The translations under genes and the position numbers were made by a program. Under the pieces are notes generated by a model that saw nothing but the letters and a program-made list of their open reading frames with translations, was not told where the DNA came from and did no database searches. Shown here piece by piece: positions 26,029-34,079 of a stretch of 34,984 nt of DNA (its first letter is position 1; each line of letters begins with the position of its first letter). The DNA comes from Streptomyces sp. WM6386 (lineage in GTDB: Bacteria > Actinomycetota > Actinomycetes > Streptomycetales > Streptomycetaceae). The DNA is taken from the NCBI RefSeq assembly GCF_000972385.1, contig NZ_JXTE01000077.1:1-34984 (forward strand). The letters run 5' to 3'.

Positions 26029-27054
26029 ATGACGACACAGACCCCCCGCACCCTCGGAACCACCGGCCCCCAGGTCTCCGCCCTCGGCCTCGGCTGCATG
26101 GGCATGTCGGGCGTGTACGGCGAGGCGGACCGCGCCGAGTCCATCGCCACCGTCCACGCCGCCCTGGAAGCCGGCATCACCCTGCTCGACACCGGCGACT
26201 TCTACGGCATGGGCCACAACGAACTGCTGATCGCCGAGGCCCTGCGCACCGCCCCGGCCGCCCTCCGCGAGAACGCGCTGACCAGCGTGAAGTTCGGCGC
26301 CCTGCGCGGCCCGGACGACAGCTGGTACGGCTTCGACGGGCGCCCGGCCGCCGTCAAGAACTTCGCCGCGTACTCCCTCCAGCGCCTCGGTGTCGACCAC
26401 ATCGACGTCTACCGCCCCGCCCGGCTCGACCCGGACGTGCCGATCGAGGAGACCATCGGCGCGATCGCGGAACTGGTCGAGAAGGGGTACGTCCGCCACA
26501 TCGGGCTCAGCGAGGTCGGCGCCGACACCATCCGCCGGGCCGCCGCCACCGCCCCGATCGCCGACCTCCAGATCGAGTACGCGCTCATCTCCCGCGGCCC
26601 CGAGCGGGAGATCCTGCCCACCCTGCGCGAGCTGGGCATCGCCGTCACCGCGTACGGCGTCCTCTCGCGCGGGCTGATCTCCGGCCATGTCACGGCTGGG
26701 CAGCAGTACGCCGCGACCGACTGGCGCGCCCACTCGCCCCGCTTCCAGAGCGACAACCTCCAGCACAACCTCACGCTGGTCGAGTCCCTGCGCAAGATCG
26801 CCGAGCAGAAGGGTGTCTCCGTCGCGCAGATCGCCATCGCCTGGGTGATGTCCCAGGGCCCGAGGCAAGGTACGGCCATCGTGCCGCTGATCGGCGCCCG
26901 CACCCGCGACCGGCTCGGCGAGGCCCTCGGCGCCCTGGACGTGACCCTGGACGCGGCCGACCTCGCCGCCATCGAGGCCGCCGTACCGGCGGACGCGGCA
27001 GCCGGTGAGCGGTACGCCCCCGCGCTGATGGCCATGCTCGACAGCGAGCGCTGA
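26029..27054 (+). CDS. Aldo/keto reductase
   Basis: NADPH-dependent reductase with a (beta/alpha)8 barrel, 341 residues. The N-terminal TLGTTGPQVSALGLGCMGMSG is typical; the catalytic Asp and Tyr lie in LLDTGDFYGMGHNE and the Lys in TSVKFGA. The fourth tetrad position reads IDVYRPARLDP, where many AKRs have YYQHR; the RPARLD form defines a subfamily common in actinobacteria. The cofactor pocket near the C-terminus is IVPLIGARTRDRL. GGAGGG sits only one base before the ATG at 26029, unusually close; an in-frame ATG at 26017 without a ribosome site is an alternative if the mRNA is leaderless. Confidence 0.92.
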   Translation: MTTQTPRTLGTTGPQVSALGLGCMGMSGVYGEADRAESIATVHAALEAGITLLDTGDFYGMGHNELLIAEALRTAPAALRENALTSVKFGALRGPDDSWYGFDGRPAAVKNFAAYSLQRLGVDHIDVYRPARLDPDVPIEETIGAIAELVEKGYVRHIGLSEVGADTIRRAAATAPIADLQIEYALISRGPEREILPTLRELGIAVTAYGVLSRGLISGHVTAGQQYAATDWRAHSPRFQSDNLQHNLTLVESLRKIAEQKGVSVAQIAIAWVMSQGPRQGTAIVPLIGARTRDRLGEALGALDVTLDAADLAAIEAAVPADAAAGERYAPALMAMLDSER

Positions 27055-27056
27055 TC

Positions 27057-27073
27057 ACGGTGCCGGGTACCGT
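27057..27073. promoter_or_regulatory. 17-bp palindrome before the tetR gene
   Basis: ACGGTGCCGGGTACCGT matches its reverse complement at 14 of 16 non-central positions and fills most of the 25-nt gap between the reductase stop and the TetR start. TACCGT (27068-27073) could be a -10 box for a leaderless transcript. It differs from the TGACAG palindrome, so a second regulator or chance is possible. Confidence 0.35.
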
Positions 27074-27079
27074 CTACGC

Positions 27080-27670
27080 ATGCCTCCGACCAGCGAGCCC
27101 CTGACCGCCGAGCGCATCCTCGAGGCCACCGAGGAGGTGCTGCGCCGCCACGGCCCGGCGAAGGCGACCGTGGTGGACGTGGCCCGCGCGCTCGGCGTCA
27201 GCCACGGCAGTGTCTACCGGCACTTCCGTACGAAGGCGGCGCTGCGGGAGGCGGTGACGAAGCGGTGGCTGGACCGGACGACGGCGGAACTGGCCGGCAT
27301 CGTCGCGGCGGCCGACCGTGCTCCGGAGGCCCGGCTCCGCGACTGGCTCGCGGCGCTCCTTGAGGCGAAGCGGCGCAAGGCGGGCGACGACCCCGAACTC
27401 TTCGCCACGTACTCGGTTCTGGCCGGGGACACCGGTGACGTGGTCGGCGCCCATCTCACCGAGCTCACCGACCAGTTGACCGAGATCGTGCGGTCCGGCG
27501 TCGCGGCGGGCACCTTCACCGCCCCCGACCCGGCCACCACCGCCCGAGCCGTCTTCCACGCCACCGGCCGCTTCCACGACCCCGGTTATGCGAGGGAGTG
27601 GGAGCGGCCGGAGGTGTGGGACGACTTCGCGGCGGTGGTGGATGTGCTGGTGCGGGGGTTGCGGGGCTAG
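27080..27670 (+). CDS. TetR family transcriptional regulator
   Basis: Repressor-type regulator of 196 residues. The N-terminal helix-turn-helix is RILEATEEVLRRHGPAKATVVDVARALGVSHGSVYRHFRTKAALREAV, the canonical TetR form with the SxGSVYRHF recognition helix. The C-terminal ligand-binding domain resembles that of TetR_C-type regulators with ATYSVLAGDTGDVVGAHL. It follows the aldo/keto reductase by 25 nt and probably controls it through the palindrome at 25975-26014. The stop codon TAG lies in a CTAG that also holds the stop of the minus-strand remnant (27667-27670). The inducing ligand is unknown. Confidence 0.93.
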   Translation: MPPTSEPLTAERILEATEEVLRRHGPAKATVVDVARALGVSHGSVYRHFRTKAALREAVTKRWLDRTTAELAGIVAAADRAPEARLRDWLAALLEAKRRKAGDDPELFATYSVLAGDTGDVVGAHLTELTDQLTEIVRSGVAAGTFTAPDPATTARAVFHATGRFHDPGYAREWERPEVWDDFAAVVDVLVRGLRG

Positions 27671-28090
27671 AGGTTCGAGATGTCGAGCTTGGCCACCTCG
27701 ATGCGCGAGGTGTCGTACTCCCAGACGACATAGAACTTGCCCGGTGCGTACTCGTCGGCCATGGGGTAGGCGTCCCAGCCGGAGCCGTCGGTGTCCGCGG
27801 GGCCGTCCAGTTCCTGGGCGAGCCACGCCGCCATCAGATCGATCAGGACCATGCCCAGGCGGGGAGCGTCGGACGGCTGGAGGAAACCGGACTGCTGGTC
27901 CAGGCCGGTGAGGAAGCCCGTCAGCAGGGCGCCCGTCCCCTGCCGCCCGGACAGTCGTCTGCCCAGTGGTTCCCGGACCCGGGCCGGCCGCAGGGGCAGC
28001 AAGGACTTGGGGAACTCCACGCCCACCCCGGTGATGCTCGAACCGGTCCGCCATGGGCACGTCGTCGGTGCGGAACGTGGTCCCGATCAT
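27667..28090 (-). pseudogene. AraC-family regulator remnant fused to an unrelated C-terminus
   Basis: Two pieces of an AraC-type regulator in different frames. Starting at 28090, MIGTTFRTDDVPMADRFEH is the usual extreme N-terminus of Streptomyces AraC regulators with a cupin-like sensor. In a second frame shortly after (from about 28050), VGVEFPKSLLPLRPARVREPLGRRL to RLGMVLIDLMAAWLAQELD matches a region normally about 100 residues further on. The DNA-binding domain is absent; instead about 45 residues follow ending YDTSRIEVAKLDISNL, which I do not recognise but which keep high third-position GC. This implies an internal deletion and a fusion to another gene's end. The N-terminal ATG overlaps the barstar stop. 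Confidence 0.75.
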
Positions 28091-28392
28091 TCCGCCCTGT
28101 GCACGATCAGCTGCGACTGTCTGCCCGCGAACGCCGCACGGAACGCCCTCGTATCGACGTTGTTCTTGGAAAAGACACCGCGTCTGTCGATGTGGAAGAC
28201 GATGCGGTCGTAGGAGTCGACGATCTCGGAGATCCCGCCGACCTGGAGGGTGTCCCTCAAGGCATCGGGGTTGCGGCCGAACCAGTCGGGCAGCCCGCAG
28301 GGTTCGGTGATGGCGTCGTAGAAGTCGTCGAAGGTGTCGATCGGGCGGCCCCGCAGGTCGACGATCAGTTCCTTGGGCTCCTTCTTCGGCAT
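28087..28392 (-). CDS. Barstar-like ribonuclease inhibitor, orphan
   Basis: Protein of 101 residues with the barstar fold pattern: an initial strand LIVDLRGRPI, a helix DTFDDFYDAI, the characteristic GLPDWFGRNPDALRDTLQVGG (compare the WFGxNLDALWDxL signature of barstar) and a later strand IVFHID. Barstars are cytoplasmic and block barnase-type ribonucleases by covering the active site, acting as immunity proteins for secreted or polymorphic toxins. No ribonuclease gene is nearby, so it is an orphan. It starts 9 nt after a 68-residue protein gene and its stop overlaps the AraC remnant. The terminal residues RRGVFSKNNVDTRAF use AT-richer codons than neighbours. Confidence 0.85.
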   Translation of the reverse strand: MPKKEPKELIVDLRGRPIDTFDDFYDAITEPCGLPDWFGRNPDALRDTLQVGGISEIVDSYDRIVFHIDRRGVFSKNNVDTRAFRAAFAGRQSQLIVHRAE

Positions 28393-28401
28393 GGGCGCAG
28401 A

Positions 28402-28608
28402 TTAGCCCGCGCTCGGGTCCACCGTCGCCTGGTGTTCCTCCGCGAGGTGCTCCTCCGCCTTCAGCCACGGCAGGAACTGCGCGTTCTTGCGCCAGCCGCA
28501 GGTGTCGCATCTGATCGTGCGCTGCGCGCCTTTGCGCTGCACTTGGACGACGTGCTCGCGTCCGTGCTGGTCCCAGCGGCTCACTTTGCTGGTGTTGATC
28601 TGCAACAT
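28402..28608 (-). CDS. Small protein with C2H2-like zinc-binding pattern (68 aa)
   Basis: I do not recognise the family. The centre has CDTCGWRKNAQFLPWLKAEEHLAEEHQ, a CxxC pair followed about 20 residues later by two His residues, consistent with a zinc-binding mini-domain. The N-terminus MLQINTSKVSRW is polar. GGAGGCGAGG sits just before the ATG at 28608. It is placed immediately before the barstar gene and probably shares its transcript. It could be part of a transferred cassette, as the codons for its first residues are AT-richer than those of adjacent genes. Confidence 0.6.
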   Translation of the reverse strand: MLQINTSKVSRWDQHGREHVVQVQRKGAQRTIRCDTCGWRKNAQFLPWLKAEEHLAEEHQATVDPSAG

Positions 28609-28693
28609 GGCCTCGCCTCCGGCTAGGAGTGTGCAGCAAGACCAACATCAACAGGAGTATCTTCACGGCAAGTTCGTCGATCCTTGAACCGCC

Positions 28694-30142
28694 TCATCCG
28701 ACCGTCCGCGGCAGCCGCAGGCTCAGCAGCCCGGTCAGGGCCACGCCCACCAGCTGCACCAGGAGTGTCGTCACCAGCGCGTCCCGCATGCCCAACCCCG
28801 GGGTCAGGGACAGGAACAGGGTGCCGAGCGTCGCCACCCCCAGGGCCAGGGCGGACTGTTGGGTGGTGACCATGACCCCGCTGCCCACGCCCGCCCTCAC
28901 GGTCGGCACCTCGGAGAGCACGATCCGGAAGATCACCGGGAGTTGAAGGGCCTGGCCCGCGCCCGCGATCGCCGCGCCGGGCAGCAACTCCACAAGGCCC
29001 AGGTCCGGCCAGGAGCGCCACGCCGCCAGCGCGATCAGGCCCACGCCCACCGCCTGGATCCCGGCGCCCGCGGTCACCACGCGCGTCCCGTACTTCGCCA
29101 CCAGCCGCGGACCCGCGAGGGAGGCGAAGAAGAACACGACCGCCATCGGAGCCAGCGCGAGACCCGCCCGCACCGGGCCGAGCCCCGCGCCCCGCTGGAG
29201 CGCCACCGCGATCACGAACATGAAGCCGCTGAAGCCGATGGAGAACGGCACGATCATCACCAACCCGCGCCGCAGGGACACCAGTCGGAACAGGCTCGGC
29301 GGCACCAGGGGCGTCCGCCCCCGCCGGTCCGCCCCGCGCTCCACCGCGTAGAACGCCGCCGCCACGAACGGGAACGCCGCCAGCGACAGCCACGTCCACA
29401 GCGGCCACCCCGCGGAGCGGCCCTCGGTCAGCGGGGCCAGCAGCGTGAGCAGGGACGCGGCGAGCAGGACCGTGCCCGGGCCGTCCACCGGCTCCGGGTT
29501 CTGGGAGCGGGTCTCGGGCACGGCACGGGCGGCCAGGAACAGGCCCACGAGGACGACCGGGACGTTCACCAGGAACACCGAGCGCCAGCCCGTGCCCGCG
29601 CCAAAAAGAAAAGACAAAGGCGTGGCCGCGACCAGCACACCGCCGAGGATCTGGCCCGCCACCATCGACAGACCGGCCGTCGCGCCGTACAGGCCCATCG
29701 CCTTCGCACGCCGCTGTCCCGAGGTCGCCGCCTGGATCGTCGCCAGCACCTGCGGCAGCATCGCCGCGGACGCCGCGCCCTGCGCGACCCGGGCCGCGAC
29801 CAGGGTCCATGCGGTGGGGGCGAGCCCGCAGGCCAGTGAGGTCAGGCCGAAGGCCGCCATGCCGCCGAGGAAGAGCCGGCGGCGGCCGAAGAGATCGCCG
29901 AGCCGGCCGCCGAGGACGAGGAGGACGGCGTACGCCAACCCGTAGCCGGAGACGATGAGTTCGAGGACCGACTCGCTCGCCGCGAGATCGTGGCCGATGG
30001 TGGGCAGGGCGACGTTGACGATGAAGAAGTCGATGAGGGGGAGTGCCGCGCCGAGCAGCACGGTGAAGAGTCCGAGGCCGCCGAGCACGGGTGGCGCGCT
30101 CGCGGTGCGGACCTGGCCTGGGGTGGTGGTTTCGGTGCTCAC
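28694..30142 (-). CDS. MFS drug exporter, DHA2 (14-TM) type
   Basis: Proton antiporter of 482 residues with about 14 TM helices. The N-terminal TM1 motif LIDFFIVNVALPTIGHDL, motif A loop GGRLGDLFGRRRLFLGG and motif C GLSMVAGQILGGVL are typical of EmrB/QacA-like multidrug or antibiotic efflux pumps. Around 29605-29625 the codons for PLSFLF are CCT TTG TCT TTT CTT TTT, an AT-rich run out of keeping with the rest. It is divergent from an MmyB-type regulator, which probably represses it. Substrate unknown. Confidence 0.93.
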   Translation of the reverse strand: MSTETTTPGQVRTASAPPVLGGLGLFTVLLGAALPLIDFFIVNVALPTIGHDLAASESVLELIVSGYGLAYAVLLVLGGRLGDLFGRRRLFLGGMAAFGLTSLACGLAPTAWTLVAARVAQGAASAAMLPQVLATIQAATSGQRRAKAMGLYGATAGLSMVAGQILGGVLVAATPLSFLFGAGTGWRSVFLVNVPVVLVGLFLAARAVPETRSQNPEPVDGPGTVLLAASLLTLLAPLTEGRSAGWPLWTWLSLAAFPFVAAAFYAVERGADRRGRTPLVPPSLFRLVSLRRGLVMIVPFSIGFSGFMFVIAVALQRGAGLGPVRAGLALAPMAVVFFFASLAGPRLVAKYGTRVVTAGAGIQAVGVGLIALAAWRSWPDLGLVELLPGAAIAGAGQALQLPVIFRIVLSEVPTVRAGVGSGVMVTTQQSALALGVATLGTLFLSLTPGLGMRDALVTTLLVQLVGVALTGLLSLRLPRTVG

Positions 30143-30173
30143 GGAGACAAGCCTCCGCTTCCCGTCAGACGGG

Positions 30174-30211
30174 TACCAGAGTCTCTTTATCCTGGTAGAA
30201 GGAGTACCTGG
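30174..30211. promoter_or_regulatory. Repeated TACCAG/CTGGTA sites between MFS and regulator
   Basis: TACCAG (30174-30179) and CTGGTA (30192-30197) form an inverted repeat with a 12-bp spacer, and GTACCTGG (30204-30211) adds a third related site, all within the 101-nt divergent promoter region. Likely operator for the adjacent HTH regulator. Confidence 0.45.
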
Positions 30212-30243
30212 AAACAGGGTCCGTACGGCGGCACGCTGGAGGC

Positions 30244-31119
30244 ATGACGATGACGGTCCAGGAGACGACGACGGCGGCTCCCGCGGACATCCGGCGACAC
30301 GAGCTCGCCGCCTTCCTGCGCCACCGCCGTGAGCACATCACGCCCGAGCAGGTCGGCCTGCCCCGCGGCCGCCGGCGCCGCACTCCCGGTCTGCGCCGCG
30401 AGGAGGTCGCCCACCTCTCCGCGGTCGGCGTGACCTGGTACACCTGGCTGGAGCAGGCCCGTGACATCCAGGTCTCCGTCCAGGTCCTGGACGCCCTCGC
30501 CCGCAGCCTGCTGCTCGACCCGAGCGAACGCGCCCACCTCTTCCAGCTCGCCGGGGCGGCGGACCCGACGCCGGCCACCAGCTGCCCGTCGGTCACGCCC
30601 GCACTGCGCCAGCTGATCGAGCAGATGGAGCCGCTGCCGGCCTGTGTGCAGAACAGCCGCTACGACATCCTCGCCCACAACCGCACCTACGGCCTGCTCC
30701 TGTGCGACCTGGACGCGGTGCCGCCGGAGGACCGCAACTGCATGGTCCTCTGCTACACGAACGAGGAGTGGGCCGGGTCGATCGTGCACCTGGAGGAGAC
30801 CCGCCGCCTCATGGCCGCCCGGCTGCGCGCCGCCATGGCCAACCATCTCGCCGAGCCCGCCTGGAAGATGCTGCTGAAGCGGCTGCGCACGGAGTCCCCG
30901 GAGTTCTGCGAGGCCTGGGACCGCCATGAGGTGGTCTCCCACCGCAGCAAGCAGAAGGAGTTCCTCAACGCCTACGTCGGCCGGGTCTCCGTCATCCACA
31001 CCGACCTGTGGCTCGGACCGGACCTGGGGCCGCGCATGGTCACCTACACGCCGGCGGACGAGGAGTCGCGGAAGCGGCTGGAGAAGCTGCACGCGATCGC
31101 GGTCGCGAGATCCGCCTGA
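30244..31119 (+). CDS. XRE-type regulator with MmyB ligand-binding domain
   Basis: Transcription factor of 291 residues. The N-terminal helix-turn-helix RRHELAAFLRHRREHITPEQVGLPRGRRRRTPGLRREEVAHLSAVGVTWYTWLEQARDI is the characteristic start of the Streptomyces MmyB-like family, followed by the PAS-like MmyB ligand-binding domain (SRYDILAHNRTYGLLLCDLD, ending WLGPDLGPRMVTYTPADEES). Structural studies of this domain family show fatty-acid-like ligands. These regulators usually sit divergent to one enzyme or transporter gene and control it; here that is the 14-TM MFS pump. Start at 30244 has GGAGG upstream. Confidence 0.93.
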   Translation: MTMTVQETTTAAPADIRRHELAAFLRHRREHITPEQVGLPRGRRRRTPGLRREEVAHLSAVGVTWYTWLEQARDIQVSVQVLDALARSLLLDPSERAHLFQLAGAADPTPATSCPSVTPALRQLIEQMEPLPACVQNSRYDILAHNRTYGLLLCDLDAVPPEDRNCMVLCYTNEEWAGSIVHLEETRRLMAARLRAAMANHLAEPAWKMLLKRLRTESPEFCEAWDRHEVVSHRSKQKEFLNAYVGRVSVIHTDLWLGPDLGPRMVTYTPADEESRKRLEKLHAIAVARSA

Positions 31120-31150
31120 ACCACTGCCGCTCGCTCAGGTGGACCCACCC

Positions 31151-31207
31151 AGGGGCGCGGGGCTGTGTCGGTCTGCGGCCCCGCCGCGCGGGCGCGACCA
31201 GCCACGC
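31151..31207 (+). repeat. Streptomyces intergenic repeat, copy 2
   Basis: A longer variant of the element at 6089-6132, in the opposite orientation: AGGGGCGCGGGGCTGTG at its left and GCGCGACCAGCCACG at its right, with a GC-rich middle that can fold (GCGGCCCCGCCGC). It lies in the gap between the MmyB-type regulator and the convergent MFS gene and may help terminate both. Confidence 0.55.
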
Positions 31208-31242
31208 CGAACCCGCACCCGCCGAACCCGCACCCGCCGAAC
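31206..31242. repeat. 15-nt tandem repeat
   Basis: GCCGAACCCGCACCC occurs at 31206-31220 and 31221-31235 and begins again at 31236, reaching the stop codon of the MFS gene. About 2.5 exact copies; possibly a slippage product. Confidence 0.7.
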
Positions 31243-32696
31243 TATGCGCTGACCCCCGCCGCTTCGCGCACCTCGACCGCCTCCAACCGTTGAGCGGTCC
31301 GCGCAGCCGTCCCACGGGCCCAAGCCCCACTCGTCACAGCCCCCAGCACCAGCACCGCGAGCCCGCACCCGGCGATGATCCACCAGGCCGGCACCGAGGC
31401 GGAGACGAACGTGTCGGCGTACGAGGACGACCCGACGCCCGCCACCAGCACGGCCCCCACCACAGCGACCCCCAGCGTCTGCCCCAGCTGCCGGCTCGTG
31501 GAAGCCACCGCCGCGGCGACGCCCGCCTGCGACCGAGGCATCCCCGACACCGCCGTGTTGGTGATCGGCGCGTTGACGAACCCGAACCCGACGCCGAACA
31601 GCACGTACCCGATCAGCAGGGTGACGTTGGACGTCTCCGCGTCGAACGCGGCGAACAGCACCCCGCTCGCGGTGATCGACACGCCGGCGACCAGCAGCGG
31701 CAGCCGCGGTCCGTGCCGGCCGACCAGCCGTCCGGACAGCGGGGCGCAGAGGAACGCGGGGGCCGCGATCGGCAGCATCCACAGGCCGGCGTGCATCGCG
31801 TCGAGACCGCGGACGTTCTGCAGGTACAGCGTCGACAGGAACAGGAACCCGCCCAGCGCCGCGAACGCGCTGACCGCGATCACCGTGGCCCCGCTGAACG
31901 GCGCCGACCGGAAGAACCGCAGATCGATCAGCGGCTCGGCACGCCGGGGCTCGTACACCAGCAGCCCGATCAGTGCGGCCAGCGCCAGCGCGGCGTACGG
32001 CAGGACCGAGCCGAACCCGGTGTTCGGCGCCTCGATGATCGCGTACGTCATCGAGCCGAACAGCGCGATCACCAGGAGCTGGCCGACCGGGTCGGTGCGA
32101 CGGGCCTTGGGGGCGCGGGACTCGGGGACGAAGCGGAGGGTGAGCAGGAGGGCGGCGAGACCGACCGGGACGTTGATCCAGAAGATCGAGCGCCAGCCGA
32201 CGGTGTCCACGAGCAGACCGCCCACCAGCGGTCCTGCCGCCATGGAGATACCGACGACCGCGCCCCACGCCCCGATCGCGCTGGCCCGCTCACGGGGGTC
32301 GGTGAAGGTGTTGGTGATGATCGACATGGCGACCGGGTTGAGCATCGAGCCGCCCACCGCCTGCACCATGCGGAAGGCGACCAGCGCCTCCAGGTTCGGG
32401 GCCAGCGAGCACAGCACCGAGCCGATCGTGAAGACGACCAGGCCCGCGACGAAGACCCGCTTGCGGCCGATCCGGTCGGCCGTGGAGCCGGCCAGCATCA
32501 GGAGCGAGGCGAGCACCAGCGTGTACGCGTCGATGGTCCACTGCAGACCCGACGTGGAGGTGTCGAGATCGTGCTGCATGGACGGCAGCGCGACGTTCAG
32601 CACGGTGTTGTCGAGGCTCACGATCAGCAGGCTCATGCAGCAGATCGCGAGGACCAGCAGACGTCGGCGGAAGCTGGGCTCGGGCATGCGCTCCAT
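31242..32696 (-). CDS. MFS exporter, EmrB/QacA (DHA2) type
   Basis: Drug:proton antiporter-like protein of 484 residues and about 14 TM helices. TM1 has LLIVSLDNTVLNVALPSMQHDL with the Asp typical of the family, motif A is STADRIGRKRVFVAG, and motif C is ISMAAGPLVGGLLVDTVGWRSIF. Only about 25% GC-poor sequence interrupts the upstream region (32697-32784), which contains TAGTGCGTCTAACTA, a possible regulator site. The start could be the ATG at 32696 or the one at 32687, which has GGAG just upstream. It is divergent from dusB; no adjacent dedicated regulator is seen. Confidence 0.93.
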   Translation of the reverse strand: MERMPEPSFRRRLLVLAICCMSLLIVSLDNTVLNVALPSMQHDLDTSTSGLQWTIDAYTLVLASLLMLAGSTADRIGRKRVFVAGLVVFTIGSVLCSLAPNLEALVAFRMVQAVGGSMLNPVAMSIITNTFTDPRERASAIGAWGAVVGISMAAGPLVGGLLVDTVGWRSIFWINVPVGLAALLLTLRFVPESRAPKARRTDPVGQLLVIALFGSMTYAIIEAPNTGFGSVLPYAALALAALIGLLVYEPRRAEPLIDLRFFRSAPFSGATVIAVSAFAALGGFLFLSTLYLQNVRGLDAMHAGLWMLPIAAPAFLCAPLSGRLVGRHGPRLPLLVAGVSITASGVLFAAFDAETSNVTLLIGYVLFGVGFGFVNAPITNTAVSGMPRSQAGVAAAVASTSRQLGQTLGVAVVGAVLVAGVGSSSYADTFVSASVPAWWIIAGCGLAVLVLGAVTSGAWARGTAARTAQRLEAVEVREAAGVSA

Positions 32697-32784
32697 CGTA
32701 CGCCGGTATCGATAGTGCGTCTAACTAATGGTAGGTACAAGATCGGTCGGCCGAGCACGGGCCGTCGTACGCCACAATGGGGGA

Positions 32785-33939
32785 ATGCCCACGATCACGC
32801 CCACCTCGAACACGACCCTGCAGATCGGGCCGCACACCGTGCAGCCGCCCGTCGTCCTGGCCCCCATGGCCGGCATCACCAACGCGCCCTTCCGCACCCT
32901 GTGCAGGGAGTTCAGCGGTGGCAAGGGGCTGTTCGTGAGCGAGATGATCACCACCCGGGCGCTGGTCGAGCGCAACGAGAAGACCATGCAGCTGATCCAC
33001 TTCGACGCGACCGAGAAGCCGCGCTCGATCCAGCTGTACGGCGTCGACCCGGCGACCGTCGGCAAGGCCGTCCGCATGATCGCCGAGGAGGGCCTCGCCG
33101 ACCACATCGACCTGAACTTCGGCTGCCCGGTCCCGAAGGTGACGCGCAAGGGCGGCGGCTCGGCACTGCCGTACAAGCGGAATCTGCTGCGCGCGATCCT
33201 GCGCGAGGCGGTGAGCGGGGCCGGGGACCTCCCCGTCACGATGAAGATGCGCAAGGGCATCGACGACGACCACATCACCTACCTCGACGCCGGCCGTATC
33301 GCCGTGGAGGAGGGCGTGACGGCCATCGCGCTGCACGGCCGCACCGCCGCCCAGCACTACGGCGGCACCGCGGACTGGGACGCGATCGCCCGGCTCAAGG
33401 AGCATGTGCCGGAGATCCCCGTCCTCGGCAACGGCGACATCTGGTCGGCCGAGGACGCGGTGCGGATGGTGCGGGAGACGGGCTGCGACGGAGTGGTGGT
33501 CGGGCGCGGATGCCTGGGGCGGCCATGGCTGTTCTCCGACCTTGTGGCCGTCTTCGAGGGCCGTACGCAGGACACCGCGCGTCCCGCCCTGCGTGAGGTC
33601 GCCGACGTGATGGTCCGTCACGCCACGCTCCTCGGCGAGTGGATCGGCGACGAGGCCCGCGGTGTCATCGACTTCCGCAAGCACGTGGCCTGGTACCTCA
33701 AGGGCTTCGCCGTCGGCTCGGAGATGCGCAAGCGCCTCGCCATCACCTCCTCCCTGGAGGAACTCCGCTCCGGCCTCGACGAGTTGGACCTCGACCAGCC
33801 CTGGCCGACGGGCGCCGACGGGCCGCGTGGACGTACCTCGGGCAACAACAGGGTTGTCCTGCCCGACGGTTGGCTCAAGGACCCGTACGACTGCGCGGGG
33901 ATCGGCGAGGAAGCGGAACTGGACACCTCGGGCGGCTGA
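32785..33939 (+). CDS. dusB: tRNA-dihydrouridine synthase
   Basis: FMN-dependent enzyme reducing uridines in the tRNA D-loop, 384 residues. The FMN-binding start is VVLAPMAGITNAPFRTLCREF, the catalytic Cys is in HIDLNFGCPVPKVTRKGGGSAL, and the flavin site continues with VTMKMRKGIDDDH, ALHGRTAAQHYGG and VLGNGDIWSAEDA. The C-terminal helical domain (DFRKHVAWYLKGF) binds tRNA. This is the nifR3/DusB type common in actinobacteria. GGGGGA lies directly before the ATG. Confidence 0.95.
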   Translation: MPTITPTSNTTLQIGPHTVQPPVVLAPMAGITNAPFRTLCREFSGGKGLFVSEMITTRALVERNEKTMQLIHFDATEKPRSIQLYGVDPATVGKAVRMIAEEGLADHIDLNFGCPVPKVTRKGGGSALPYKRNLLRAILREAVSGAGDLPVTMKMRKGIDDDHITYLDAGRIAVEEGVTAIALHGRTAAQHYGGTADWDAIARLKEHVPEIPVLGNGDIWSAEDAVRMVRETGCDGVVVGRGCLGRPWLFSDLVAVFEGRTQDTARPALREVADVMVRHATLLGEWIGDEARGVIDFRKHVAWYLKGFAVGSEMRKRLAITSSLEELRSGLDELDLDQPWPTGADGPRGRTSGNNRVVLPDGWLKDPYDCAGIGEEAELDTSGG

Positions 33940-33960
33940 GGCGGGCGGAAGGGCGAGCCT

Positions 33961-34032
33961 GTTGCGTCCGGTTGCAGTCATAGCAGGTGAACGGCGTGGA
34001 ATCGTTGCATTGGTCGCCGCACTCGACGCAAC
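33961..34032. promoter_or_regulatory. GTTGC repeat cluster upstream of the GbsR-type gene
   Basis: GTTGC occurs at 33961, 33971 and 34003 and, inverted, as GCAAC at 34028-34032; GTTGCGTC (33961-33968) and GACGCAAC (34025-34032) are exact 8-bp complements. TATGCT just after (about 34043-34048) could be the -10 box for the downstream regulator gene, so the cluster sits where an activator or autoregulator would bind. Confidence 0.35.
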
Positions 34033-34079
34033 GCCCCCGACTATGCTGCAGGCTTCCGCGCAGCACGGAGGAGGCCCCG

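Noticed and set aside
31206..31242. Possible CRISPR or long minisatellite
   Set aside because: Only about 2.5 copies of a 15-nt unit with no spacers.
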